64,000 nucleotides of DNA from Xiheimicrobium sp052034585 (GTDB lineage Bacteria; Myxococcota; Myxococcia; Myxococcales; Myxococcaceae), in assembly GCA_052034585.1 (NCBI GenBank), contig JBPOIJ010000017.1, positions 145,035-209,034 of the forward strand, in the 5' to 3' direction. Below the pieces are notes generated by a model, which was given only the letters and a program-made list of their open reading frames with translations, ran no database searches and was not told the origin of the DNA. Below are positions 24,257 through 32,405 of this stretch, piece by piece; the first letter of the stretch is position 1, and each line of letters opens with the position of its first letter. A program made the position numbers and the translations under genes.

Positions 24257-25810
24257 TCAGCTCACCGATTGACCGATGTGCCCCGCGGCCCAACGAGCGA
24301 TGCCGAAGATCGTCTCCTGCGGGTTGACCCCCAACGAGGTGGGGAACACCGAGCCGTCGACGACGAAGAGGTTGTCGAGCGTGTGGTAACGGAGGTGCGG
24401 GTCGACGACCGAGGTCGAGGGGTCTTTGCCCATGCGGCAGCCGCCCATCTGATGCGCGGTCGCGAGCCGCACCTGCACCGGGGCCCAGGGCGCGGCGTCG
24501 AGCTTGTCGATCTCCGCGGGAGACTTCATCGTCACCGGCGAGAGATGGAGCGAGCGGACTTCCTTGGCGCCCGCGGCGAACTGGAGCTTGGCCATCTCCT
24601 TCGACGACGATCGGAAGGCTTCCCAGTGCGTCTCGGTGAGCTCGTACTTGATCGAGTAGCGCGAGTGCGCGCCGTCGCGCAGCCGAACGGTGCCACCTTC
24701 CTCGTCGGGCATGAGGCCGTCGACGTGGAGCGCGATCATCACGTTGGCGTGCCGGAGCTTCGACATCAGCTCCATCGTCTGGGCGCCGTCTCCGGTGATC
24801 ACCGTCGAGGCGAGCATCGGGTGCACCGGCGGCCCCTCGAAGAAGTAGCCCATCTTGCCCGGGCCGCGATCGATGAAGTGGTGCGAGTACACGCTCTGTG
24901 GCGCGCCGCGAAAGCCGTCCACCTCGTGATCGAACAGGGCGAGCATCAGGGTGACCGGGTGGAACCAGGTCTTCTCACCGACCCGCCCCTCGGAGAGCAG
25001 CTGCGAGCGCATCAGCAGCCCGGGCGAGTTGATCGCGCCTCCGCTCACCACCGTCACCTTCGGCTTGAACGTCAGCTTCACGCCGGTGGGCTTGCGGGTC
25101 TCGCCGTCCACCACTTCGGCGCGCACCGCGGAGATCTTCCGCCCGTCCCAGTCGAGCACCCGCGCGGAGGTGTTGGCGTAGACGCTAAGGCCCTTCTCGA
25201 CCGCGTCGGGAATGACGGTGACCAGCATCGACTGCTTGGCGTCGACCGGGCAGCCCATGCCGCAGGAGCCCAGGTTCAGGCAGTTGTTCACGTTGCGCCT
25301 GATGAGCCCCCGCTCGTAGCCGAGCGCGCCGAGCCCGTCCCACAGCACCTTGTTGTTCGCGTTCATCATCGCCTGCGGCCACTCGGCGATGCGCAGGCGC
25401 TTCTCGACGAAGTCCCAGTGCGGGGTGAGGACCTCCTTCGACAAGGTCTCGATGCCGTGCCGCTCCTTCCACACCTTGAGGATCCGGTCGGGCGTGCGGA
25501 AGCTCGAGCACCAGTTGACGGTGGTGCCGCCGCCGACGCTGCGGCCCTGGAGGATCGTGAGCGCGAGATCGTCGGTCGCCCGGTTGCCGAGCTCCTGGTA
25601 CAGGTTCTGGAAGGCGCGCGGCTCGGTCTGATCGAACTCGCGCCGGGTGTGGTACCCGCCCTCTTCGAGCAGCACCACCGACTTTCCCTGCCGCACGAGC
25701 TCGAGCGCGGTCCACGAGCCGCCCGAGCCGGAGCCGATCACGCAGACGTCGCACTCGATCGTTCGATCGCTGGTCAGCTCTTCCTGGGTGACGATGCGGC
25801 CCTCGCTCAT
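24257..25810 (-). CDS. GMC-family oxidoreductase (FAD-dependent dehydrogenase)
   Basis: This 517-residue flavoprotein has an FAD dinucleotide motif VIGSGSGG (24-31). GRSVGGGTTVNW is the GMC signature 1 region, VVSGGAINSPGLL is signature 2, and the C-terminal GMC segment reads HQMGGCRMGKDPSTS and GVNPQETIFGIARWAAGHI. A Cys cluster (NCLNLGSCGMGCPVDAK) is typical of the large subunit of gluconate/sorbitol-type dehydrogenases. It has no signal peptide. The start overlaps the Tat-exported small-subunit stop (ATGA), so it is probably exported as a complex. No cytochrome c subunit is nearby. It oxidises an alcohol or sugar; substrate unknown. Confidence 0.88.
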   Translation of the reverse strand: MSEGRIVTQEELTSDRTIECDVCVIGSGSGGSWTALELVRQGKSVVLLEEGGYHTRREFDQTEPRAFQNLYQELGNRATDDLALTILQGRSVGGGTTVNWCSSFRTPDRILKVWKERHGIETLSKEVLTPHWDFVEKRLRIAEWPQAMMNANNKVLWDGLGALGYERGLIRRNVNNCLNLGSCGMGCPVDAKQSMLVTVIPDAVEKGLSVYANTSARVLDWDGRKISAVRAEVVDGETRKPTGVKLTFKPKVTVVSGGAINSPGLLMRSQLLSEGRVGEKTWFHPVTLMLALFDHEVDGFRGAPQSVYSHHFIDRGPGKMGYFFEGPPVHPMLASTVITGDGAQTMELMSKLRHANVMIALHVDGLMPDEEGGTVRLRDGAHSRYSIKYELTETHWEAFRSSSKEMAKLQFAAGAKEVRSLHLSPVTMKSPAEIDKLDAAPWAPVQVRLATAHQMGGCRMGKDPSTSVVDPHLRYHTLDNLFVVDGSVFPTSLGVNPQETIFGIARWAAGHIGQSVS

Positions 25811-26466
25811 GGCGTGCCTCCGTCGACTGGCGCGACCAAGGCCTCTTCACGGAAGGTGCCGTTGCCGATGGGGCGTTCGACGCCTCCGCCCTTCCACACC
25901 GGCGCGTTGGGATCGTGGATGCCCGGGAGCGGCCCGGGATAGCCGACCGCCGGCCAGGTGAGCGGCGACTGGAAGTACGCGGCCGCGACGAGGCTCCGCA
26001 GCGCGGTGAAGCCGGTGCGCCGCAAGGTGATGCTGCTGGTGCGCCACTCGGCGAGGACCGCTTCCTGCTCGTCGGTCGACATCTTGGTGAAGGTCGAGGC
26101 GCGCCGGCCGAAGAGGAAGTTCGGGAGCGCGTTCTCGAGCAGCAGCAGGAGCTGCTTGGTCTCCTTGACCGCGGTGGGATCGAGCAGCGCGACGATGCGA
26201 TCGGCGTTCTTCCCCACCTCGACGGCATCGACGCTCGGGTAGCCCTCGCGCTTCGGCAACATTCGCCAGGCGAGCGCCACCACCACCGCGTACTCGCGTG
26301 GCGACAGCTCCTTGAGCCCATCGCCGGGCAGCTCGACCTCGACGGACTTCCGGGTCGCGAGGAAGGCACTGCCGCCGATCGCCATCAAGGCGCCGCCGAG
26401 CAGCCCCTTCTTCAAGAAGCCGCGGCGAGTGGGTTTCGCGCCCGGAGGCGGGAGGTACATCTTCAT
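25807..26466 (-). CDS. Gluconate 2-dehydrogenase subunit 3-like protein with Tat signal
   Basis: This 219-residue protein has a twin-arginine signal (TRRGFLKKG, R14-R15) followed by a hydrophobic stretch (GGALMAIGGSAFLA). The mature part fits the gluconate_2-dh3 family: LSPREYAVVVALAWRMLP, GYPSVDAVEVG, LLLLENALPNFLFG. This small subunit typically binds and escorts the FAD-containing large subunit, here the next gene (4-bp overlap). TAACCT begins 15 nt before the ATG as a -10 candidate. Divergent from the DUF2330 gene. Confidence 0.85.
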   Translation of the reverse strand: MKMYLPPPGAKPTRRGFLKKGLLGGALMAIGGSAFLATRKSVEVELPGDGLKELSPREYAVVVALAWRMLPKREGYPSVDAVEVGKNADRIVALLDPTAVKETKQLLLLLENALPNFLFGRRASTFTKMSTDEQEAVLAEWRTSSITLRRTGFTALRSLVAAAYFQSPLTWPAVGYPGPLPGIHDPNAPVWKGGGVERPIGNGTFREEALVAPVDGGTP

Positions 26467-26557
26467 GGGCGCGGCAGGTTATCTCAGACTGCCGAGCGGT
26501 CGCCGATTCCTCTACCCTTTTGGAACTCTCCCGCTGCCCCGGTGTCTGGAGCCCCTC

Positions 26558-28324
26558 GTGAACGCGCCCCGATCGACCGCCCTGGTGTCCTGCCTCCTCG
26601 CCGCCCGAAGTGCGAGCGCCTTCTGCGGCTTCTACGTCTCGGGTGGAGGCGCCGAGCTCTTCAACGACGCCTCGATGGTCGTGCTGGTGCGCGACGGCAC
26701 CCGCACCGTGCTCTCGATGCAGAACGACTACCGAGGCCCACCGGAGGACTTCGCGCTCGTGGTGCCGGTGCCCGTCGTCCTCGAGAAGGCGAATGTGCAG
26801 ACGATTCCCCGCGAGGCCTTCAAGCGCATCGACGAGCTCACCTCGCCGCGGCTCGTCGAGCAGCCCCGATCGCCCTGCACGATGGGCATCGGCTCCCTGT
26901 CCTTTGCTGGCGGGGCGATGGGCGGAGTGAGGGGCTCGGGCGCCGGCCTGCCTCGCGATCTCGGGGTGAAGGTCGAGGCGAAGTTCGAGGTCGAGGAGTA
27001 CGAGATCGTGATCCTCTCGGCGAAGTTCTCGCTCGGGCTCGAGATCTGGCTCGCCGAGAACAAGTTCAAGATCCCCAAGGGGGCTGCCGCCGCGCTCCAG
27101 CCGTACGTGCAAGCGGGGATGAAGTTCTTCGTCGCCAAGGTGAACGCGAAGAAGGCGAAGCTGGTCGACGGCCGCGCGGTGCTCTCGCCGCTGCGGTTCT
27201 TCTACGACAGTGAGCAGTTCTCGTTGCCGATCCGCCTCGGGCTGCTCAACAGCTCGGGCTCGCAGGACCTCATCGTCCACGTCATCGCGAAGAGCCGGTA
27301 CGAGCTCGCGAACGCGCCCAACGTGCTCGTCCCCACCAACGTCGACGTTCGAACCCGGGCGTCGGCGCAGTTCGGTGGCTTCTACAAGGAGCTCTTGAGC
27401 CGCACCTTCCAGAAGAACCCCAAGGCCGCGGTCACCGAGTTCGCCTGGGAAGGCGCGCTCCCGCCGCCACAGCAGATGGTCGGCGGAGGGATCTACGGCG
27501 TCACCTGCGACCCCTGTCCTCCACCGCACCCCGTCGACAACCCGCTCGCGCGCTACCTCGGGGTGGGGCTGCTCCCGAAGATCAAGACCGACGACGGCAT
27601 CACCGCCTTCGTGCAGGGCGCGACCGTCACCCGGCTGCATCTGCGATACACGAAGGAGTCGGCGCCCGACGATCTCGTCTTCAAGGCGGTCGACCCGATC
27701 GCGGGAGGGACGCCCGAGATGAAGGAGCCCGGGCCTTCGACGCGAAACCGTTTCCAGGGCCGCTACGTGATGTGGGTCGACGGCTGCGGCTCGGGCAGGG
27801 GCATGTTCGGAGCGCCCAACTCGCTCTCGGGCGGCGCGACCTCCACCGGCACCGAGCTCGTCGATCCATTCGAGCAGGTGCTCGTGAGCGATCTCCCCGA
27901 GCTCGGCGTGAAGGCCCAGCCGCTCTCGAAAGACGCCAAGCCCTTGCCGTACCTCGCCCCTGCGCCACCGCCGATCGTTCAGCCAACGTTCGCCGCGAGT
28001 GGGCCGACTGGTCGCGTCACCGTGGCGAAGCTCGAAGGACCTGAGGCGTTCGCTCCGCAGGCGCGCAAGGTGCTCGAGCAGGCGAAGAACGCCCTGCGGT
28101 ACTGCTACGAGCGCGTGCTCCGAATGAACCCGAACGTGTCGGGTGCGCTCACCATCGCGTTCACCGTGGCGCCCACCGGTGCGGTGTCGACGGCGTCTCT
28201 CGATGGCGCCGGAGTCGACCCCAGCCTCGATGCGTGCCTCGTCAGCCGCGTCCGCGCGCAGCACTTCCCTCAACCGGCCGAGCCCACCACGCTGCGAGTG
28301 CGCTTGAGCTTCGCAGCGCAGTGA
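26558..28324 (+). CDS. DUF2330 protein with C-terminal AgmX/PglI-like domain
   Basis: This 588-residue secreted protein starts at a GTG with GGAG 6 nt upstream; the signal peptide ends near SASA-FCGFY. The DUF2330 region (~20-340) starts FCGFYVSGGGAELFNDAS, where surface Cys and GDGTR-like strands are typical. Segments such as LVVPVPVVLEKANVQ and CDPCPPPH follow. The last ~100 residues (ALRYCYERVLRMNPNVSGA, IAFTVAPTGAV, CLVSRV) match the AgmX/PglI C-terminal domain of myxobacterial gliding and TonB-like proteins. That domain usually sits at the end of periplasm-spanning proteins. Function unknown; association with envelope machinery is inferred. Confidence 0.8.
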   Translation: MNAPRSTALVSCLLAARSASAFCGFYVSGGGAELFNDASMVVLVRDGTRTVLSMQNDYRGPPEDFALVVPVPVVLEKANVQTIPREAFKRIDELTSPRLVEQPRSPCTMGIGSLSFAGGAMGGVRGSGAGLPRDLGVKVEAKFEVEEYEIVILSAKFSLGLEIWLAENKFKIPKGAAAALQPYVQAGMKFFVAKVNAKKAKLVDGRAVLSPLRFFYDSEQFSLPIRLGLLNSSGSQDLIVHVIAKSRYELANAPNVLVPTNVDVRTRASAQFGGFYKELLSRTFQKNPKAAVTEFAWEGALPPPQQMVGGGIYGVTCDPCPPPHPVDNPLARYLGVGLLPKIKTDDGITAFVQGATVTRLHLRYTKESAPDDLVFKAVDPIAGGTPEMKEPGPSTRNRFQGRYVMWVDGCGSGRGMFGAPNSLSGGATSTGTELVDPFEQVLVSDLPELGVKAQPLSKDAKPLPYLAPAPPPIVQPTFAASGPTGRVTVAKLEGPEAFAPQARKVLEQAKNALRYCYERVLRMNPNVSGALTIAFTVAPTGAVSTASLDGAGVDPSLDACLVSRVRAQHFPQPAEPTTLRVRLSFAAQ

Positions 28325-28370
28325 CCTTCGGCTGCGCCATCAAAAAACCTGAACGCGTCGGGCGCAGGTG

Positions 28371-28376
28371 TAGGCT
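28371..28376 (+). promoter_or_regulatory. -10-like hexamer TAGGCT before glgC
   Basis: TAGGCT begins 12 nt before the glgC ATG, predicting transcription from the A of the start codon. No Shine-Dalgarno sequence is present between them. No recognisable -35 at 16-18 bp. Confidence 0.4.
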
Positions 28377-28382
28377 CGGCTC

Positions 28383-29615
28383 ATGCTCGGTCGAACGATC
28401 GCGATGGTCCTCGCTGGCGGAGCAGGCACTCGCCTCGATCCGCTGACCCGTGAGCGCGCCAAGCCAGCGGTGCCCTTCGCTGGCCGCTACCGCATCATCG
28501 ACTTCTGCTTGTCGAACTTCGTCAACTCCGGGGTCTACAAGCTGAAGGTGCTCACCCAGTACAAGTCCGATTCGCTCAACAACCACCTCTCGCGCGCCTG
28601 GCGAATGACCGCGTTCCTCGGCCACTACTGCGAGACGGTGCCGGCTCAGATGCGCACGGGCGGCGACTGGTACAAGGGCAGCGCCGACGCGATCTACCAG
28701 AACCTCAACCTCATCACCGACGAGTCACCCGAGCACGTCTTCGTCTTCGGCGCCGACCACGTCTACGTGATGGACGTGCGGCAGATGCTCGACTTCCACC
28801 TCGACCGGAAGGCCGACTGCACCGTCGCGGTGTTGCCGGTGCCCATCGAAGAGGGCGATCAGTTCGGAATCCTCGACGTCGACACCGACGGGCGGGTGAA
28901 GAACTTCATCGAGAAGCCGAAGAACCCACCTCCGATGCCCAACGACCCGACGCGCTGCCTGGCGTCGATGGGCAACTACGTCTTCCGCACCGACGCGCTG
29001 GTGAACGAGGTGACGAACGACTCGCGCGTGGAGGGGTCGGCGCACGACTTCGGCAAGTCGATCTTGTCGTTCATGCACCAGCGCTCGAACGTCTACGCCT
29101 ACGACTTCTTCACCAACGTGGTGCCGGGCCAAGGGCAGCGCGAGCGGGGCTACTGGCGCGACGTGGGAACGCTCGATGCGTACTTCCAGTGCAACATGGA
29201 TCTGGTGGGGGTCGAGCCGATCTTCAACCTCTACAACGCGGAGTGGCCCATCCACACCGCGAACACCAACCTCCCGCCTGCGAAGTTCGTCTTCCACGAT
29301 CAAGAGAAGAACCGCATCGGCCGCGCCACCGATTCGCTGGTGAGCGAGGGCTGCATCATCTCGGGCGGCTGGGTGAAGAAGTCGGTGCTGTCGCCGAGAG
29401 TGCGCGTCAACTCCTGGGCCGAGGTGAGCGACTCGATCTTGATGGAGGGCGTCGAGATCGGCCGCCACGCGATCGTCAACCGGGCGATCATCGACAAGAA
29501 CGTCACCATTCCTCCGGGCACGAAGATCGGCGTCGATCTCGAAGAGGACAAGAAGCGCTTCAGCCTGACCGAGTCGGGGCTGGTGGTGATCCCCAAGGGC
29601 GCGCGCGTCGGCTGA
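28383..29615 (+). CDS. glgC: Glucose-1-phosphate adenylyltransferase
   Basis: This 410-residue protein has normal length for ADP-glucose pyrophosphorylase. Makes ADP-glucose from ATP and glucose-1-phosphate for glycogen or trehalose synthesis. Visible motifs: nucleotide-binding GGAGTRLDPLT (12-22), AKPAVPFAGRYRIIDF (27-42), GSADAIYQN, FGADHVYVMD (catalytic Asp), FIEKPK (substrate Lys), RGYWRDVGTLDAYF, and a C-terminal left-handed beta-helix (GCIISGG, SVLSPRVRVNSWAEV). The enzyme is usually allosterically activated. The downstream secreted-protein gene starts 2 bp after its stop. No other glycogen gene is nearby. Confidence 0.95.
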   Translation: MLGRTIAMVLAGGAGTRLDPLTRERAKPAVPFAGRYRIIDFCLSNFVNSGVYKLKVLTQYKSDSLNNHLSRAWRMTAFLGHYCETVPAQMRTGGDWYKGSADAIYQNLNLITDESPEHVFVFGADHVYVMDVRQMLDFHLDRKADCTVAVLPVPIEEGDQFGILDVDTDGRVKNFIEKPKNPPPMPNDPTRCLASMGNYVFRTDALVNEVTNDSRVEGSAHDFGKSILSFMHQRSNVYAYDFFTNVVPGQGQRERGYWRDVGTLDAYFQCNMDLVGVEPIFNLYNAEWPIHTANTNLPPAKFVFHDQEKNRIGRATDSLVSEGCIISGGWVKKSVLSPRVRVNSWAEVSDSILMEGVEIGRHAIVNRAIIDKNVTIPPGTKIGVDLEEDKKRFSLTESGLVVIPKGARVG

Positions 29616-29617
29616 TC

Positions 29618-30487
29618 ATGATGCTCGGCCTCCTCACCGTGCTGCTCGCCGGTGGGCTCGAGGTGCGTTGGACGGCGCCGCCGACGTGCGAGCGGCCCGA
29701 CCTGAGCCTCCTCACCTCGGAGAACGGACGCGCGGAGGTGACGATCACCACCCCCTCGGCCGCGACCTGGGTGCTCGACCTCGCCTTCGTCGAGCCCTTC
29801 CAGGCGACGCGACACCTCGAGCTCGGCTCGTGCACCGATGCGCGACGCGCTGCCCGGGCGCTGCTGCTCCTGGGTCTCAAGGGCGCCGAGGCGTTCCGAG
29901 ACGAGCCGCCACCGTCTCCACCTCCGCTCACCGCGAGCGAGCCGGTGCCAGCGCCCTCGCCGCCTCCGTCTTCTCTGCACGTCACGCTCCGGGCAGGAGC
30001 GCTCGGCGATGCGTTCGCCGCTCCGGCCGTCACCCCGCGCTTCCTCGTGGCAGCCGCCGTCTCGATCGCGAGCTTCGAGGGTGAACTGGCGGTGCGCGCA
30101 GGCCTGCCGGCGACGTTTCCCGGAGGCCCCATCGACGGCGCGGCGATCTCGGTCTGGCCGACCCTCGGCGCCGAGGTGGCTGCGTGCCTCGTGCTCTCTC
30201 CGGGGCGCCTCGTCCGGCCGGCCGCCTGCGGGACGGTGCTCGCCGAATGGTGGCAGCTCCGCGGGCTCGGGGTGAGCGACCCGCTGGGAGGCTCGGCGAC
30301 GCTCCTCGGCGCGGGAGGCCAGCTCAAGGCGGTGATCGCCCTTGGCGACCTCCTCGAACTCGTTCCTTTCCTCAACGCTCGCGCGCACTTGCGACGCCCT
30401 TCGGCGCGGTTCGCCGGAGTCTCCGCCCTCGACGCGGGCGCCCTCTCGCTCGAAGCCGGCCTCGCGGTGGGCCTGCGGGTGAAGTAG
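29618..30487 (+). CDS. Secreted protein of unknown function
   Basis: This 289-residue protein has an N-terminal signal (MMLGLLTVLLAGG). Residues ~12-95 include a conserved-looking Cys pair (APPTCERPD, LGSCTDARRAARALLLLGL). A Pro-rich linker (~97-120) follows. The rest (~120-289) has alternating beta-strands with small residues and ends LEAGLAVGLRVK, suggesting an outer-membrane or beta-rich domain. The same architecture (short Cys domain, Pro linker, barrel-like tail) occurs in uncharacterised myxobacterial proteins. Starts 2 bp after glgC, so it is probably co-transcribed, though a functional link is doubtful. Confidence 0.65.
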   Translation: MMLGLLTVLLAGGLEVRWTAPPTCERPDLSLLTSENGRAEVTITTPSAATWVLDLAFVEPFQATRHLELGSCTDARRAARALLLLGLKGAEAFRDEPPPSPPPLTASEPVPAPSPPPSSLHVTLRAGALGDAFAAPAVTPRFLVAAAVSIASFEGELAVRAGLPATFPGGPIDGAAISVWPTLGAEVAACLVLSPGRLVRPAACGTVLAEWWQLRGLGVSDPLGGSATLLGAGGQLKAVIALGDLLELVPFLNARAHLRRPSARFAGVSALDAGALSLEAGLAVGLRVK

Positions 30488-30525
30488 CGCAACGGATTTT
30501 GCCGGCCCCGGCCACAGAGCCCGAC

Positions 30526-31836
30526 ATGAACCGATTCTGGGTGTTCGCTGCGGTGTTGGTCGGCTGTTTCGAGCCGGTCGAGGTGGGCTCGCACGACGCG
30601 GGACAAGACGGCGGCACCAACGCCTGCACCGTCGGGCAGGATCAGACCTGCAACGAGCTGACGACGATGAGCGCGCTCGCCGGGACCTGCACGACCAACG
30701 GCTGCGGCTGCAACAGCGGCTTCGAGAAGGGCCCGAGCGGCAGGTGTCGTCCCATCGGCAGCTGCCCCACCGCTCCGCAGCAACCCGGTGGAAGCTGCTC
30801 CGCGAACGGGCTCGTCTGCGCCTATGGCTACGCCCCCATCGAGTGCGGCGGTCGCACGGTTCGCTGCCAGGGCTCGGTATGGGTCGAGGTCGAGCACGCC
30901 GATCCCCAGCTGTCGTGCCACGCCGACGGAGGCTCGGACGCCGGCACCTGTCCAACCACGGCACCGACCTGCCTGATGGGAACGGTCGGCGGGCTGTGTG
31001 GCGATGCGGTCGCGGTCCCCAACTGCACCAACGGCGCCTGGCACTGCCCAGCGGGAACCATCGAGTCGACCCAGTGCGCGTGCGTTGGAAGCCGGCCGGG
31101 CTGCACCTGCACCGCGAGCGGGTGGATGTGCGCGGACGCCGGGAGTGTCTGCTCACGCACCGGGCTCGACCAGGCCTGCAACGAACTCCAGGTGATGGCC
31201 TCCTTCGCCGGCACCTGCTCGAACGGCCGCTGCGTCTGCAACACCGGCTTCGAGCCATCGCCGAGTGGTCGCTGTCAACCGCTCGGCGCCATCTGCACCG
31301 ACCGCGTCGCGACCTCGTGCAACGACAGCCCCACCGACCCCTCGACGGTGAACACCTGCATCATCGGCCACTGCCTGTGCGGCGCTGGCTACGAGCTCAG
31401 CCCGACGACCGGAAAATGCTCGGCGCTCCAGACTCCGACCGGCTGCACCGTCGGCATGGATCAGACCTGCAACGCGAACCCGCTGATCTCGGCGCTCACC
31501 GGCGTCTGCGTGGGGGGATCGTGCCAATGCCAGACCGGCTTCGTCCTCAACAGCGGCGGCAAGTGCACGGCCAGCTCGCTGGGCTACTGCATCGTCACCA
31601 CCTCGCCCGGAACCTGCACGCTGCAAGGGCTCGACGGCGGGGTGACGAGCGGTGGAATGTGCGGGAACCAGGCCATCAGCGCCGGCTGCAGCTGCGAACC
31701 GGGGACGCCGCCAGTACCTCGCTGCTTCGGCGCCTGTCCGCCCACCGTCGGCCGAACGTGCATCACGACGAACTGCGGCTCGGTGAGTTGCCAACCGCCG
31801 CTGCGGTGCACGGCTTTGAACACCTGCGCGTTCTGA
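30526..31836 (+). CDS. Cys-rich lipoprotein
   Basis: This 436-residue lipoprotein starts MNRFWVFAAVLVGC (lipobox VLVGC). The mature region consists of repeated Cys modules; three copies of a longer unit are visible (CTVGQDQTCNEL...GTC...CGCNSGFEKGPSGRC; SRTGLDQACNEL...GTCSNGRCVCNTGFE; CTVGMDQTCNAN...GVCVGGSCQCQTGF), similar to EGF-like or antistasin-like disulfide repeats. Other segments (CPAGTIESTQCACVG) vary. No linker of the Gly/Ser type. It lies just before an ECF sigma factor gene, the third such neighbour pair in this window. Inferred surface binding protein; function unknown. Confidence 0.8.
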   Translation: MNRFWVFAAVLVGCFEPVEVGSHDAGQDGGTNACTVGQDQTCNELTTMSALAGTCTTNGCGCNSGFEKGPSGRCRPIGSCPTAPQQPGGSCSANGLVCAYGYAPIECGGRTVRCQGSVWVEVEHADPQLSCHADGGSDAGTCPTTAPTCLMGTVGGLCGDAVAVPNCTNGAWHCPAGTIESTQCACVGSRPGCTCTASGWMCADAGSVCSRTGLDQACNELQVMASFAGTCSNGRCVCNTGFEPSPSGRCQPLGAICTDRVATSCNDSPTDPSTVNTCIIGHCLCGAGYELSPTTGKCSALQTPTGCTVGMDQTCNANPLISALTGVCVGGSCQCQTGFVLNSGGKCTASSLGYCIVTTSPGTCTLQGLDGGVTSGGMCGNQAISAGCSCEPGTPPVPRCFGACPPTVGRTCITTNCGSVSCQPPLRCTALNTCAF

Positions 31837-31892
31837 GCCTCGTGTCTCCGACGGTCGCCGCTCAGAATCTGCTAGGCGCTGCGACCACGCTC

Positions 31893-32405
31893 GTGGCCCT
31901 GCCTGACTTCGACACGCTCTACCATTCCAACGTCGAGGCGGTCTGGCGCTTCCTCGAGCGCCTCGGCGTGCCGACGCGTCACCTCGAAGACGCCACCCAA
32001 GACACGTTCCTCGTCGCTCACCGTCAGCTGGCCGGGTTTCGCGGCGAAGCGACGTTGCGCACCTGGCTTCACGCGATCGCGATCAAAGTGGCGAAGGACT
32101 ATCGGCGGCGTGAACGACGCAAGGGTGGCTGGGAAGAGCTGACCGTCACCACGCCCGATCCGCGGAGCGATCCGCACGACTCGGCCTCTCGCCGAGAGGA
32201 GCTCGACCTCGTGCTCGGCCTGCTGGAGCAGCTCGAGGAGCAGCAGCGAACGGTCTTCGTACTCGTCGAGTTCGAGGGCTTCACCTCGCCGGAGGTCGCC
32301 GAGCTGACCCAGACCAACGTCAATACGGTGTCGACGCGGCTACGCGCGGCCCGGCACCGGTTCAACGAGCTCGCCGAGGCGGCGAGCGTGAGAGGAGTCG
32401 CCTGA
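31893..32405 (+). CDS. ECF-type RNA polymerase sigma factor
   Basis: This ~170-residue sigma factor has region 2 (LPDFDTLYHSNVEAVWRFLE, HLEDATQDTFLVAHRQL, LRTWLHAIAIKVAKDY) and region 4 (LLEQLEEQQRTVFVLVEFEG, SPEVAELTQTNVNTVSTRL). I choose the GTG at VALPDF; a GTG 51 nt upstream in the same frame is an alternative start. TGCTAGGC lies 20 nt upstream of the chosen start. The stop overlaps the partner gene's ATG by one base (TGATG). It probably regulates genes with that partner; target promoters unknown. Confidence 0.82.
   Translation: MALPDFDTLYHSNVEAVWRFLERLGVPTRHLEDATQDTFLVAHRQLAGFRGEATLRTWLHAIAIKVAKDYRRRERRKGGWEELTVTTPDPRSDPHDSASRREELDLVLGLLEQLEEQQRTVFVLVEFEGFTSPEVAELTQTNVNTVSTRLRAARHRFNELAEAASVRGVA

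Noticed and set aside
24269..25942. 557-codon plus-strand frame antisense to the GMC dehydrogenase
   Set aside because: In high-GC DNA the strand opposite a real gene is often open for hundreds of codons. The protein is rich in Arg/His/Ala with no fold pattern, while the minus-strand reading has full family motifs.
26522..26549. ECF-type promoter look-alike GGAACT-N16-GTCTGG upstream of the DUF2330 gene
   Set aside because: The putative -10 overlaps the GGAG ribosome site that lies 6 nt before the GTG, so the transcript would lack its own Shine-Dalgarno sequence. One of the two must be chance; the ribosome site fits better.
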